Assembly: GCA_027405735.1 (NCBI GenBank)
Contig: JAPEHQ010000006.1
Coordinates: forward strand, 868,001-932,000
DNA from: Mucor racemosus
Lineage: Eukaryota; Mucoromycota; Mucoromycetes; Mucorales; Mucoraceae
Reading direction: 5' to 3'
Length of the DNA stretch: 64,000 bases
Part shown: positions 23,331 through 36,363 of the stretch, one piece after another
How the letters are laid out: the number at the start of each line of letters is the position of its first letter
How positions within the stretch are numbered: position 1 is the stretch's first letter
Notes under the pieces: model-generated
The model's database searches: none
The model's input: only the letters and a program-made list of their open reading frames with translations
What the model was told of the DNA's origin: nothing
Position numbers and translations under genes: made by a program

Positions 23331-25323
23331 ACCACTTTTAATTTGATACCTTTGACACTTCTACACTTTTAATTCAATGCTTTTGATCTTTTGAGAGCCA
23401 AAACATAACCAAAAACCCCAAAACCAAACAAAAATTTCAAAAAAACGCGCATTACATTTTGAAACCTATACTACACTATTCTAAATAAATATAAACAAAC
23501 AAAAAGTGTTTAGGCAAATAGCTTTATCTTGTTTGTACAGATACTTACCGTCTCTGAGAGACCTTTGGGATATGCCTATAATACGTCTAAAGAATAAGAG
23601 AAACAATTAGCATATTGAATAGACTCACCTAGAGATGGAGAAACAACAGATACGTTTGCTAAAAAAACGATCTATACTAAACTGCCTTATAAAAAGCACT
23701 ATTGATGCAGTAATGTTCCACAAACACAACCTCAGTTAGCCATGGCGCTATGGAATTGCAATAATCAATACGTAGATTACTGTGGTATTACACTACTAAT
23801 GCATTTCGTTTTTGACGAGGATAATTTGGATGATTAGCAGTATTATGCTTAGCTTCAATAACTCTTTTTCAGTTAACAGCTCAAAATGCATTTTACTCTA
23901 CTGTTATTTTTATGAAGCAAATCATTAATAAAAGCTGCACAATTAAATCATGAAATGCCAATTTTGATATGCTTTTTTGTGAATGGACCCTACTAAAGCT
24001 TATTCTTCTAAAAAATACTTTAAAATCTGTGATTTTATGTAAATAAAAATGAAAGTTTAATATTTCTTATTAAATGTTCAAATCTTCAGTCAGTGTTGAA
24101 CACATTGATCAGTTTTTTAGGAACGTACATTCTTTACAATAGAGCTTCAGAGCAAAAATTTTAAGGAGTGCCTATTTTTCAGCAGCAACTGTGGGATAGA
24201 TAGGGATATTCACGGAAACAAAGTATAAAAAAACAATAGAAATTAGACTAGATAACATTAGGATTTTATTATCAAGTAGAACTTAATTGACGCTTCTTTC
24301 ATAGGAAGATGTCATTCTATTTATACAAAATTTTGGACATGTATATTCTAATTCAATGAGAACAAATAGGAACATGCCATCTCCATAATATACCCGATAT
24401 CTTTAGGTCCTAATTTTATCATGGATAAAATCAGGCCATATTAAACAATGATGCATTTATGGTTCAGGTCAATAATTATAATTTGCTAGCATCCACATCT
24501 CGGTTATAAGATTACTTGCTGTATTAATCAGACATGTCAAATCAAATTGATTCCTGATTTATACCAGCGATAATTCACTCTAGACACCAGATAAAATGGA
24601 GATCTAAATGGATGTAATCCAGAGGAATAAAAACAAGCACATCTTTATATTTAGCTTCAGTTTGTTTGTTTACTCATTACTGTCAAAAGTATAAATTTAC
24701 GATGCATATTTTATAACTGATAAAGAAATAAAGAAACCAAAGGAGATTTGAGTTGAAAGTTTAACATCAAAAGATGAAAATTATTTGAACATGTGTTTCT
24801 GAAACAAAACCCAGAGGTAATGTATAGCTACTGTAACTAATAAAATCTCAGAGAAAAAGATGTTGGATACAATATGCAAACTATACGTTGCATTCCTACT
24901 AGTTATTTACAGAAGTACTTGGGCATCGATGATTTACGTTTGTGCCTAGAATTGTCTAATTTAGCTTATGGCTCCGAATTTTTTGTAAATGCTTTGGTTA
25001 TTACGTTATTATCTATCTTTAAAATCAAAGAAAACGATATAACCTGTAGCTGGAATTTTTTTGGGATTTCTTATCATTAAACAGTTCTAATTTCTCTAGC
25101 CCTAATTGTCTGTTTTGAGCCCATTGTGCTTTTTATGGCCTTGAGATGCTGATTCTACAGTTTTTCCATTTGAAAAAAACGTAGTTGACAGTGATTTAAA
25201 TTAATTTCTCAAATATTGGACGTTTCAATGAATTCTCTTGTACTTAGAATATCTAGTTCCTTATGCTTTACAAAGTTATAGAAGACAAAGTAAAACGTGA
25301 ATTGTAGATGCGTAATTGTAAAA

Positions 25324-25511
25324 AATGCTTGCAAGCGGTGCCAGATATTTGTGTATAATCATTATACACCCATGCCCGACCCTTTCCACCCTACCCCGCT
25401 CACATTCCAGGCTTATTTTTGGAGCACGCTGGATTACTCCGGAGGGAGGTCTCATCTACCACCTACCGGAATCTTCTTCCTTCCGGCAGAGAACACCCCC
25501 TCCCGCAATCA
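25324..25511 (-). ncRNA. Candidate Pol III transcript, GC-rich (P1 copy)
   Basis: A GC-rich block in very AT-rich surroundings. On the minus strand it has a TATATAAAAA box about 25 bp upstream, a GC-rich body, and ends in a GCTTGCAAGC hairpin followed by a run of six T. Candidate stems are CCGGAA/TTCCGG, GTGTATA/TATACAC, and a closing pair GCGGTG/CACCGC; in this copy one closing base is changed (GGGGTG). It matches no RNA family I know. It may be a SINE or simply a non-transcribed relic. Confidence 0.35.
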
Positions 25512-27876
25512 GAAACACAAATTCAATTTTTATATAGCATATATAAAATTCGAATTGACAAATTGTGGTTTTGATTCTAGTATGATAGATTTATGCCTTC
25601 TTTAGTTGATTTTTAATACAGAGTTCTAAATAAAAAATACTTTTATAAAACTACAATATGGTAATTGATTTATTCAAAAAAAGCATATATCTCAAACAAA
25701 GTTATTGTATAGAAATTGTTTTTGAGGATATGAAACTGGCTATGAAATCACCGATGTCAGTGTAAAATGCGGTATTTTTATTATTCACAATCAATTTTAG
25801 ATAGAATATGTATCAAACAACAAAATATAACAATCTGTTCTATCGAAAGCCTAAACCGCTGCATCGCAAATTGTATCAGTATCAAAGCCTTATTGCCTTA
25901 CGTTATGATAGCTTTTGACACCTTAGCACTGTTCATAACCTGTGAGTTATATATTCTTTAATTCATAAATGCATTATTGTTAATCATCTTTTAGACAAAG
26001 AATGCCATTCAGAAGAGTATATCTGTAGTATTATTTCTAACCAAACAGGAGTAAAAAGGATGTAAATCGTTCCAATTTGGATTGACGTTTAACGGCCTTT
26101 TTTATTCCCTTATTACGTTTGTATTTCTAATACGAAATTTGAATGGTACGCTGCATATTTGTTCTGGATTTATGAAATATTTGCTAACTCTAAAGCCTTT
26201 GCATATATAAATTTGTATAGATAGATCGACAATTTATTTTTGTACGACCAAGAGTTTTATGTATCCATACATTAAATACATAATAAACGTATCAACGTTG
26301 GGCAGCTTACTTTTTTAGCCATGTACATGGAATACCATTGCCATACGGACCATTGACTTTTTATTATGTATGTGTTTTTTTTATTAACTGTAGGGGAATA
26401 ATTGTTCAATATAAATTTATATTATGCAGGCTGCCTAGTTGATCCGCAAAAGTGGTCAACTGATTGAGAGAGAAAGAGAGCAACGAATTGCGAAGACTCT
26501 CGTCGACCAGAACGTTTGGGTCAGATGGGCTTTGAGTTTAACATGATGATTAATCTTGTTAATATCCTAGTAGTATATAAGAATTAACAATATGGCCTCT
26601 TTATAGTAGTATAATTATAAATAAAAATACCTTTTTTAAATAACTTAAATGATTATTTCGCAATGTCTATAAACGTTTTTGCTACATTTTCTGTATATTT
26701 ATTATTGTATCAAGAAAAAGTGATTTAATTTAACATGTTCATTTATTAAATTATACATTTTTTCTTGCTACAATATTTATTCTAAATCTTGGGCATTTCA
26801 AAAGTCTGATATATCTTATCAAACGGTGAATATATCCTTTGAATATGAAAACAAAGAGAAAGAAATAACACACGTATAAAAGGATTTTCAAGGCTTTACA
26901 TTATTTAGCACATTTAAAGCCCTGCTAAATTGCACATTTCAGCCAATGTAAAAGCAGCATTACAACGCCTGAACTATTATAAACTAAGCAAAATAGGCAA
27001 TATCTGCTACTATAATAGAAACATAAAATTTTCTACTAGAAAAACCGTCTGTTATATCATACATTCATTAAAATTTTTTAAAAATGAGCCCGTAGAGCGA
27101 CGCCATAATTGAGCATAGCAAGATTGAACGGCTAAGTCGTCTCTTATATTATGGTATATCTAAGTTTTAAATAAAAAAGCAGTTTTTTTTTAACTTTTTT
27201 TATATTTAACCATGTACGGTCTGAAAATTCAGATTTTGTAGCGGACATTTTTGGGGCTCATTTTATCCTTACCAACGCTCATGATTTTGATAAAAAAACA
27301 GAAAAATCAAATTTTGATACTAAAATCAACGTTTAAATATAGTACAATGTGAGAGAGAATTGTAACCATAGCTAATACACACTTTATAAAAGCTTAATAT
27401 TAAATGCTAAGTAATGAAACTTTGTACTTTTGGCCCAAAAACGGTTTTTTGGTTAAAGGATTTTCATGTAATATTTTGCAATAAAAATATAGTATATTTT
27501 TTATTGAGCAAATAGAACACTAAATTTTTTGCATGTTTGTATTTTTTGTTTTTTTAATTGGTAGTATAATTAACTCTGGATTTGCAAAATCAGAAAAAAA
27601 AAATTAAAAAATGTCAAAATTGATGATCTGGGCAAGAATAATTTTCGAAATTAATATTCCGCTTATAAGCCTTGTAAGTCTTAAAAATAAGAGATTACAC
27701 GATATCTGAGAACGTTTTCAAAGATTTATGATGCTGTATCCGCTTAATTCAAGCTTACTACTGTAAATATTTATACATGTTAATATTTTGTGATAGTTTA
27801 TTTGATGATAATATAGTCTTACTTTATAATTATTGCGCTAGAGATGATCTATATTAAGTTTTTTTTTTACTCTTAC

Positions 27877-27969
27877 CTCTCCAATATCATAAACATAAAC
27901 ATGGCCAGCAGCACTGGAACCTATTACCACCTTTCTGCCCTCTTTGTCCCACGCCAATTTATTCAATGC
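27877..27969 (-). pseudogene. Dynein intermediate-chain exon fragment, copy B (P1 right arm)
   Basis: Mirror copy of 20761-20853, with the same AAG insertion-like codon in the SSAAGH loop and the same retained GTAAGA donor. Confidence 0.72.
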
Positions 27970-29847
27970 TTTATTAGAACAAACTTAGTAAGTACTTACA
28001 AATGGTTCGTCGGTATTTGCAGTCAAATTTCATAAATTAAATTTGTCGTATATTTTCAGGGTTGATAAATAATACTTGAAAAAGAATACAATTAAAAGAG
28101 AATGAGTAACAAATCAGTTGTTTTTCAACTGTATAATAAAAACAAGATATTAATTATTTAGATATGAAAGTATGGCCCTTTGTATTGATTTGATATTAAG
28201 AGCCTGAGATGTAATTTAAGGTACTATTGAAACATTAGATTTGTTTGATAGTAATCTATGGATTGAAATGGATCAATCATAATTTAACCGTTCTTGCAGA
28301 GTTTGTGAATCATCTTGTTTTAATGCTGCCCTAAATGTGCTTGGATGTTTGATTTGGTAGCTAATTGATTGATTAACCGTTGGGATGAAATAATATGGTG
28401 TTATAATTGAGATCCAAGCGTTCTTGGTAATTATTGGATTAAACTTGGTATGCTAGGAGTTTCTTATATCCGATATCAAGACTTTGCGCTTTAATACGTG
28501 TCGTAGTCAATAGATTGTAAGACGTATTGATACTGTAGAAGGTGATAACATATGACACTTGGTGGCATACAACAACCTCAATGTACATTGGGTATCAGTA
28601 TTTTGCCAGTTGTATTTTCTCTGATTCATTAATTCAGTCATATTAAACGATGATTTGTAGCATTGCTAAAAAAAAAAAAGAATAAATGCGTCAAGAGTAG
28701 GGATGGTGTTGTCGAGTTCAGCTTACATTTGTAAATTTGGCTGGCAAAGCCCGGTTCGACACCAATACTAGTCTGGCACACATTAAATGGTGAATATATC
28801 CTTGGAATATGGAAACTACTGTAAAAGAGAGAAACAACACACGTAGAAAAGGTTTTTCAAGGCTTTACATTATTTAGCGCAATTAAAATCCTGCTAAAAT
28901 GCACATTTCAGCCAATGTAAAAGCAGCATTACAGCGCATCAACCCATAAACTAAACAAAATAGGCAATATCTGTTATCATAGAAACATAGAAACATGCAT
29001 TTTTTACCAGAAAAACCGGCTTTTACGTACATCATAGATTCATTAAAAAATTCCAAAAGCGAGCCCGTAGAGCGACGCCGTAATTGAGCATAGCAAGATT
29101 GAATGGCTAAGTCTCTTATACTATGGTATATATCTAAGTTTTAAATAAAAAAGCGGTTTTTTTTTAAACTTTTCTTATATTTAACCACCTATGGTCTGAA
29201 AATTCAGACTTTGTAGCGGACATTTTTGGGGCTCATTTTATTCTTACCAACGCTCATGATTTTGATAAAAAAACAGAAAAATCAAATTTTGATACTAAAA
29301 TCAACGTTTAAATATAGTACAATGTGAGAGAAAATTGTAGCCATGACTAATACACATTTTATAAAAGCTTAATATTACACGTTAATTAACGAAACTTAGC
29401 ATTTTTGGCACAAAAATGGTTTTTTGATTAAAGGATTTTCATATAATATTTTGTAATGAAAATGTTTGTTATTTTTTATTTATCAGATAGAGCGCTAAAT
29501 CTTGTATATGTATATATTTTTTGTTTTTATAACTGGTAGTATAATTAACTCTGGATTTGCAAAATCAGAAAAAAAAAATTAAAAAATGTCAAAATTGATG
29601 ATCTGGGCAAGAATAATTTTCGAAATTAATATTCCGCTTATAAGCCTTGTAAGTCTTAAAAATAAGAGATTACACGATATTTGAAAACTTTTTCAAGAAT
29701 TAATGATCCTGTACCCACTTGATTCAAGCTTATTACTGTAAATATTTATACATGTTGATATTGTGTGGTAGTTTATTTGATGATAATATAGTCTTGCTTT
29801 ATAATTAATGCGCTAGAGATGATTTACATTAAGTTTTAGTCCTACCC

Positions 29848-29944
29848 CTCCAACATCGTAAACATAAACATGGTCATCACTGGGACCTATTGCCACATTT
29901 TTACCCTCTTTGTCCCAAGCCAATTTATTCAATGCTTTACCAGC
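29848..29944 (-). pseudogene. Dynein intermediate-chain exon fragment, copy A (P1 right arm)
   Basis: Mirror copy of 18790-18886, with the same degraded donor and the SDD variant in place of SDG. Confidence 0.7.
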
Positions 29945-30032
29945 ACAAACTTAGTTTTGGCCTATAAAAAATTGATTTATTAGTAAAATCAATTATTAAT
30001 AACAAGCTAATAAGTAATTATTATGGTGTACC

Positions 30033-30371
30033 TGATGTATCATTCTTAAACCGAATCATGTCAAATCCAAAAAAGTAAACAATAACAGATCCGGAACCGG
30101 AAGTTCCTTAATTAAATATTAACTATACAATGCTCCTAAAAGCATGGTATAGAAGCATGGTATAGAAGCATGATACTCCAGTGCGATATTCCAACATGAT
30201 ATACCAACATGACACATTACTATTTAATGACATCTAAACTACCTTATCACATCATTAATTCCCCAAATCAAATAGTATACAAACCCTATTAATTTCATTC
30301 TAATAAACGATATCTCTTTACTTGATTAAATTTCTAGTTTTCATTTAACCTAAATATATTTTGATAAATCA
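30033..30371 (-). mobile_element. Solo-LTR-like insertion, 339 bp (P1 right arm)
   Basis: Mirror of 18363-18701, flanked by GTACC at 30028-30032 and 30372-30376. Its length equals that of the left-arm copy. Confidence 0.72.
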
Positions 30372-30661
30372 GTACCTTTGATAGTTGGTAATGATATACA
30401 GGACAACATCTTGTTTACTTAGCTGTTGTCCACTAAATAGAAATAAATGCTTTTTAAAAACTAAATAGATAAACATGAGTTTATTCATTTATTTAAATCA
30501 AGTCAATAATGCTATACATACTTTTATAATCACCAGTTTTTCTCCAGATAGATATCGACTTTAGACCAAAAAAGCATTGATTATAACATAGATAATGGAA
30601 TAAAATGATTAAGTCCTGGACGCTTTTTTTGTTCGAGAAAGATATTATAACGTGCCCTAAC

Positions 30662-30881
30662 TGAAATGTCAAAAGAGTCTATATAAATAATCTTGCCAGA
30701 ATATTACACTTTTATTAACAATACATCCTTTGAATGTATTTATATACATTAATTATAACTATTACTAGGGTTTTAATATCTAAGAATATGATGTAAGTCA
30801 ATGATCCGCATTGATTTACTGTAACACTAATTATAGACTGTGACCTTGGATGTGAGACCTAGGATGAGTATTGACATAACA
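30662..30881 (-). mobile_element. Solo-LTR-like insertion, 220 bp (P1 right arm)
   Basis: Mirror of 17853-18072, flanked by CTAAC at 30657-30661 and 30882-30886. Confidence 0.72.
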
Positions 30882-33384
30882 CTAACATTAACAGTTAATA
30901 ATTTATTTCCAAATAATCAATAGGAAAAACATGTACTTGTACCTGCTACTTGATTTCAGTTTATAAAAAGATATCAGTCTTTTTGTTGTAGTTTTAAACG
31001 TAAATAAAAGAGCTGAGGAAAGAGTAGGGAAGAAAAAAAATTTGTGCGTTACAAACAAAAATTTACAAAGGCATAAATACTTTTAGTGTTACCAAACAGG
31101 TTGTTGTCGTTGTTCCCATTTGGTCCCCGAAAGAAGAACATGGGCAGAACTCTTTCAAATACCAAATTTTAAATTGATATATCTCGTCAATAAGGCAATT
31201 CTGATGAATCAGAGTAACTCGCATCTACTTTAAACCATTCAAATTATCTTCTTTATTAATTATATTATGATTGATATACTTTACTAAATTGGCTAAAAAA
31301 TCTTGATCTCATTGTTCTGCTCATCTGGGCTGCCTGTTCTCCACAAATGTTTTTATTCTGCCAATCTGTGCAGATCATTATGCCCATAGGAAGCATACTG
31401 TGGTTCGGCCATAGTGCATGTAAATATAATAGGTAACACAAAAAGCTGATTTTATTCTATTATTATTGTTGGTAAAAAATAATAGTCATTTATTTACTCT
31501 TTGGAAACTATGGATCGTTTCAAATCATTACACCATCAAACAGAAGCTAAAATCAAAGAAGAAAGTACAAATAAAACCTTAAACGCTCAGCACTTATCAT
31601 AATATGAAGGAAGAAAGACTTCAAAGTGTCTTGTCAACTTTTTAACTGTTATATAACAGAAACCAGTAGTACATAATTAAATGTTTGTGTATAAATAATA
31701 ATAGCAAAAATTTCATAAGCTATACACGACAGTTATAGAATGTTGAAAGCACTGGATCTTGCCCAGTCTCTACATTTCAAAAATAACTGATATTATATAA
31801 TAAATATTAATTTCTTAATTTTTTTAACGTCAAAGGTAAACAATTACACTCCCTAATATCTAATATTTATTTAATTACTTTTCTTATTAACGAATCTAAA
31901 AAAAAACAAAAACTCTCGACTTGCTTTGTTCTATCAAAATCTATACTTTAGAACTTTATCAACCTGCTCATATATACTCAGAAACATTTATTTTCCATAA
32001 GGTAGAACGAATTCTTTTTTTTTTATTCGTATCTCCTCGAGTGAAATTTAAATTTTTCAAAAACTGAATGTCCATAATTTCAATCTTCAACTTCGGGATG
32101 TGCACCTTCTTTTTTATAATCAACATTATACCAAACACCTTTTAGCATATACATTAAGCACTGCTAAACAGATACAAATTGGTTGCATTATGATACTTGT
32201 TCCTAAGATTATTTTATATCTCACGAAAAACTCAAAAACACGTAAAATTCACTGCTTTTTTCTTGAAATCTGGGTCTCACTTTTCATCCCTGCTCTATAT
32301 TTCTTCCCACTAAATAACACCAAGAAAAAATAATATGACAATGCACCTGAGATGCAACACTTTAATCTAAAAATGAGTATCAGAAAATATCCTATTTTTT
32401 GTAGTTGGTATTAATTTTTCAATACTAATGTTTCAGATTTTTACGCGTATTTCACTGGTAAAAATTGAAAACTTTGAACCCTCATATCTTTGCAACAAAT
32501 TAAGCTATACTACCACTTTTTAATAATAAAACTTACTTGTTTTTAAGCACTCTATAACAGGTTTTGGTATGAAAAGTTTTTGAGCATTTTTATTTTTTTT
32601 CATTTTTTTTGACATTTCTGTAGTAGGTTTTATGATATTCGTTAAATTGAGCAATATTTTTTTTATATTCATGTCATCAACCTTGTTGAGCTCTCTTGGA
32701 TCCAATTTAGTTTTTTTCAGAATATTGATTTTTCATGGAGATATCTTCAAAAATGTGTGCAAAAAGATTCTTGCGCTTCTACCTCCCAATTTTCCCTTGT
32801 ATACCCTCGTCCCAAATTCTGAATTTCAAAAAAAAATTCACAAAAATTGTGATTTCTCTACGAAAAATGTAGCTAAAAGGTATACCAATGGCTCGATTGA
32901 TAGATACTTTTATTGCACATAATTTCCAAAAACTAGTTTTGAAATATGTTTATAAAAATCGATGTGTATATTCAAAAAACCTTCAAAATTTCAATGGCAT
33001 TTTGTGCAAAATTTAACGTGAAACATTTGTTTGAATTTTGTTCAGTTGAATGCAGAATTTAAATCTGTTCAAAAACCATTTAATAAGCTATTTCAATTTA
33101 CTGTGCAGTTCATGAGCCATTAAGCAATTTTGTTTTTTTCATCATTTTCTGATCGATTTCACAAATCGATTTTGAAACCCAGTTACAATAGGGTTAAGCT
33201 GTAATATGAACTATTATTTTGATTATCTCGACCAAAAATCAATGTTTTTTAATAAAATAAAAAGAACAAGATAGATTACAATTAGCTATATCTTTAATAT
33301 ATCAATCAAGTATCACTTTGTAGGACAGTTGCTACTAAAACTGTTGAACGAGTATCAAAAGTTCTAGAAACTGCTAAATATGAA

Positions 33385-33871
33385 TAGTGATATTAAACGA
33401 GCCGAGCCTTTTTTATGCAGCCGAGCTTTTCTCAAGGCTCGTTAAAGTTAGACGAGCTTACAAAAAAGCTCGTTCAACCTCGACGAGCTTTTTTTTGCGC
33501 GTGACTAGAGCTCGTTTACCCCAAACGAGCTTTTTTATGCAGCGACTAAAACTCATCATCTCAATGCGAGCTTTATTTTACCTTTCCAGTGACAAATATC
33601 TAAAGTAAAGCAAACTTATGAATGTCAATTGACAATTATCTAAAGTAATAATGTCATAGCATTTACTAATTATTATTTAAATTTGAACTTTTTGAAAAGA
33701 AGTCAAAAGCTCGTCTTTCTCAAACGAGCTTTTTAAAAAAAAGTCAAAAACTCGTCTTTGTCAAACGAGCTTTTATTAAAGCTCGGCTCGAGCTCGAGTG
33801 ATACAAAGCTCGGCTCGTTGTGGCGAGCTTTGGTCAAGCTCGTCCTAGGCTCGGCTCGTCTTTTATACTTA
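33385..33871 (+). mobile_element. Non-autonomous hAT-like element, 487 bp
   Basis: The element is flanked by a perfect 8-bp duplication AATATGAA (33377-33384 and 33872-33879), the length made by hAT transposases. Its ends are TAGTG...ACGAGCCGAGCC on the left and, read inward, TAAGT...ACGAGCCGAGCC on the right; the 12 inner bases are identical and the left end fits the hAT YARNG start. The interior is packed with AAACGAGCTTTT/AGCTCG motifs in both orientations, like subterminal transposase-binding repeats. No transposase is encoded. It sits 145 bp from the broken right end of P1. Confidence 0.82.
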
Positions 33872-33879
33872 AATATGAA

Positions 33880-34588
33880 TATATTTAACAAAATGATGAT
33901 CGTTCAAATCAATATCAAATTAGATAATTGCCGAGGGTGTTTGCACGCGCCTTGTTGATACTTGATTTGGTATTGATATATAACAAATTTGCATTATTTG
34001 GTTAGTGGGCTTTGATTGTTAATCATTTTATTGGGTCAATCCCATTAATGAGTTACTCTGAGTCTAGAAAAAACAAGACGAACGCTCTATCACTGAGCTG
34101 GTTCTTTCACTTTGACTACTTTTTAGAGTTATTGGTTACTGAATTTCGAACACAAACTATTTTATTGGGTGGATTACACCAATGGAAACCTTTAAAATCT
34201 GGTTTCTGGCGTGGATTTATGTCCTTGAACACTGCACAGTTTTGCTACCTTTCAATAAATGTTAATGTTGCTTTCAAAGAAAACATGGCCAGATAATAAA
34301 CTGTAATTTCTTGAAGCTTTATTTGATAATTATAGATCCATCAATGCGTTTATCTGAGAATAAAATGCTTGATCATCAATATATTTCTGTAATTCTTAAC
34401 TTTTTTTTTGGTACAACATTATGTGTTTCTGTAAACACAGTAAAGGCGTAATTCCCCGTTTCGTTGACATTTAATATCATCTTCGGGGTCATGATTAAGG
34501 TTTATTTAAAGGATTTTCTAGTAATCGTTATCAGATTTCTTTTTTCTTTTTTTTTTCTTTTACTCTAATCAATAAATAAAATACTACG
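33880..34588. other. Upstream region of the bleomycin hydrolase gene
   Basis: No coding exon supported. On the minus strand near 34024-34111 is a weak tRNA-like pattern (see findings). The last 60 bp before the start codon is a T/CT-rich tract, matching other leaders in this window and probably part of the core promoter. Confidence 0.45.
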
Positions 34589-36363
34589 ATGGGTGCTCAA
34601 AATTCAAGAGAAGAACATGCTGAATCATTTGATGAAAAGCGTGCTGAAATGATGGCTGTTGTAGAACAAGAAGCTCTTAATAATAACAATATGTCTCTCG
34701 CTAACAGCCAAGAAAATTACCTTTCTAGAGCCATGGCTACTATGGATTTGAACGAAAATGAGGTCAAGGAGCATTATTCTCGCTTGACTCCTCGTGCCCT
34801 CGATAAATTTTCGGAGCATTTTTGGCATGATAAGAAGAATCAACTGGCCATGAATGCCGTAATGAACAATGACCCAAATAAAATTATGGTCAACCCTAAA
34901 GCTGCTATTGATAATCGCCATGTTTTCAACGTAAAGCTCGAGGTAGAAGGTGCTGCTACTAACCAAAAGCAAAGCGGTCGCTGTTGGATTTTTGCTGGTA
35001 AGAAGGATGACTAATGACGAGTAATTGCTTTTCACGTATACTTAAAACTACATATGTTACATGATTACTAGGTACAAATGTTCTCCGCCTAGCCGTGATT
35101 CGTAAATATAAGCTTAGCGAAGATTTTGAATTAAGCCAAAATTTCCTTTTCTTCTATGGTGAGTACTACTCTATAGAACAATATGTAAGCAAACGTAACA
35201 CTAAAAACCAAATGTGACAGATAAACTCGAAAAGGCAAACTGGTTCCTTGAAAATATGATTGATTTGGCCCATGAAGATATAAATGATCGTGTTGTACAA
35301 TATCTTTTAACCGATCCCGTTGGTGATGGTGGTCAATGGCAAATGTTTATTAATTTGGTTGAAAAGTATGGTGTTGTTCCCAAGAGTGCTTTCCCCGAAA
35401 CTGTTGCATCAAGCTCTACTGGTAAGCTCAACTGGCTTGTAACTGTGAAATTGAGAGAATTCGCCGCTCAAATCCGCAAAGTTTTATCTGATGGTCTCTC
35501 CATCAACACAATCCGAGTTATCAAGGAGGAAATGATGCAAGATATCTACCGCTTTATGGTCATTTACTTGGGCGAGCCTCCTGCTGAATTTGACTGGGAA
35601 ATCATGGATAAGAACGGAAAATGTGTATCGTTACCTGCCTTGACTCCCAAGAAATTCATGAAGGACATTGTAGAATATCCTGTAAGTTTAATGATTTAGA
35701 TCGTAGTCAAACTGTCGTGCTAAACCTGTTATTAGATTTCTGAGACTATGTCTCTTATCAATGATCCTCGTAACCCTTATTCCCGTGCTTATACCGTTGC
35801 CCGTTTGGGTAACATTGTTGGTGGAGGTGATATTAAATATGTCAATACTACCGTAGCTACAATGAAGAAACTTGCTGTTGATGTTCTTAAATCTGGCAGC
35901 CCTGTTTGGTTTGGTTGTGATGTTGGTAAGCAATACAAACCTTTATACTATATTTTTATGCTAATTAATTCATTTAAAAACAGGACAATTTAGCAACGGA
36001 AGTGTTGGATCAATGGACACAAAGGTATTTGACTATAAATTAACTTTTAATGTCGAATTCAATTTGTCCAAGGCTCAACGTTTGCTCTATGGTGAAAGTG
36101 CAATGACTCATGCTATGGTATTCACTGGTGTTCATCTTGATAAAGACGATAAACCTATTCGTTGGAGAGTTGAGAACAGCTGGTCTGATACCTCCGGTGA
36201 AAAGGGTTTCTGGATCATGACTGATGAATGGTTCTCGGAATTTGTGTATCAAGTAGTATTGGAGAAGCGTGCTGTTCCCAAGAAGTTGGTTGATTTATTG
36301 GATGAAAAGGCCATCGTTTTGCCTGCATATGATCCTATGGGCTCTTTAGCTAGTCCTAAATAA
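34589..36363 (+). CDS. Bleomycin hydrolase (cysteine aminopeptidase C1B)
   Basis: A 508-aa papain-fold peptidase in five exons: 34589-34997, 35072-35158, 35221-35681, 35736-35925 and 35984-36363, all joined in frame. Bleomycin hydrolases (yeast Lap3/Blh1) are cytosolic, ring-forming hexameric aminopeptidases that also hydrolyse homocysteine thiolactone and bleomycin. The active site is complete: oxyanion Gln126 and Cys132 in NQKQSGRCWIFAG, His425 in MTHAMVFTG and Asn447 in RVENSWSD. The segment FFYDKLEKANWFLEN (split by intron 2) is family-typical. The C-terminal tail ends MGSLASPK, close to the usual ending that reaches into the active site. Unusual is the N-terminus MGAQNS, which fits an N-myristoylation signal. 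Length is normal for the family once about 40 N-terminal residues are allowed. Confidence 0.95.

Larger units (their letters stand above)
22430..26300 (+). repeat. P1 spacer (about 3.9 kb)
   Basis: Single-copy within P1, but most of it (about 22433-25270) recurs in the same orientation in the P2 spacer (about 54613-57000), and 25273-26300 recurs at 57030-58075, which in P2 has become part of the arm. About 440 bp (near 22748-23185) is present only in P1. The short conserved frame at 24874-25080 is shared by both spacers but ends differently (a frame shift near the C-terminus), so I do not call it a gene. Confidence 0.8.
26301..33240 (-). repeat. P1 palindrome, right arm (6.94 kb)
   Basis: Inverse copy of 15494-22429 with few differences. 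It carries the mirror images of both solo LTRs, both direct-repeat units and module T. Homology stops at about 33240, after which the sequence is unrelated to the outer extension of the left arm. Confidence 0.92.

Noticed and set aside
24874..25080. Small protein of 60-70 aa shared by both spacers
   Set aside because: The N-terminal part is shared, but a one-base difference in a T-run changes the C-terminus, and there is no splice or promoter support.
25297..25605. Two overlapping plus-strand frames across the GC-rich block, also at 57084-57364 and inverse at 53270-53550
   Set aside because: Two frames are open only because the block is GC-rich and has few stops; neither has domain features. 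The RNA-like signals lie on the opposite strand.
33387..33958. Open frames through the AGCTCG-rich sequence
   Set aside because: They are produced by the repeated motifs of the hAT-like element and use non-ATG starts in part.
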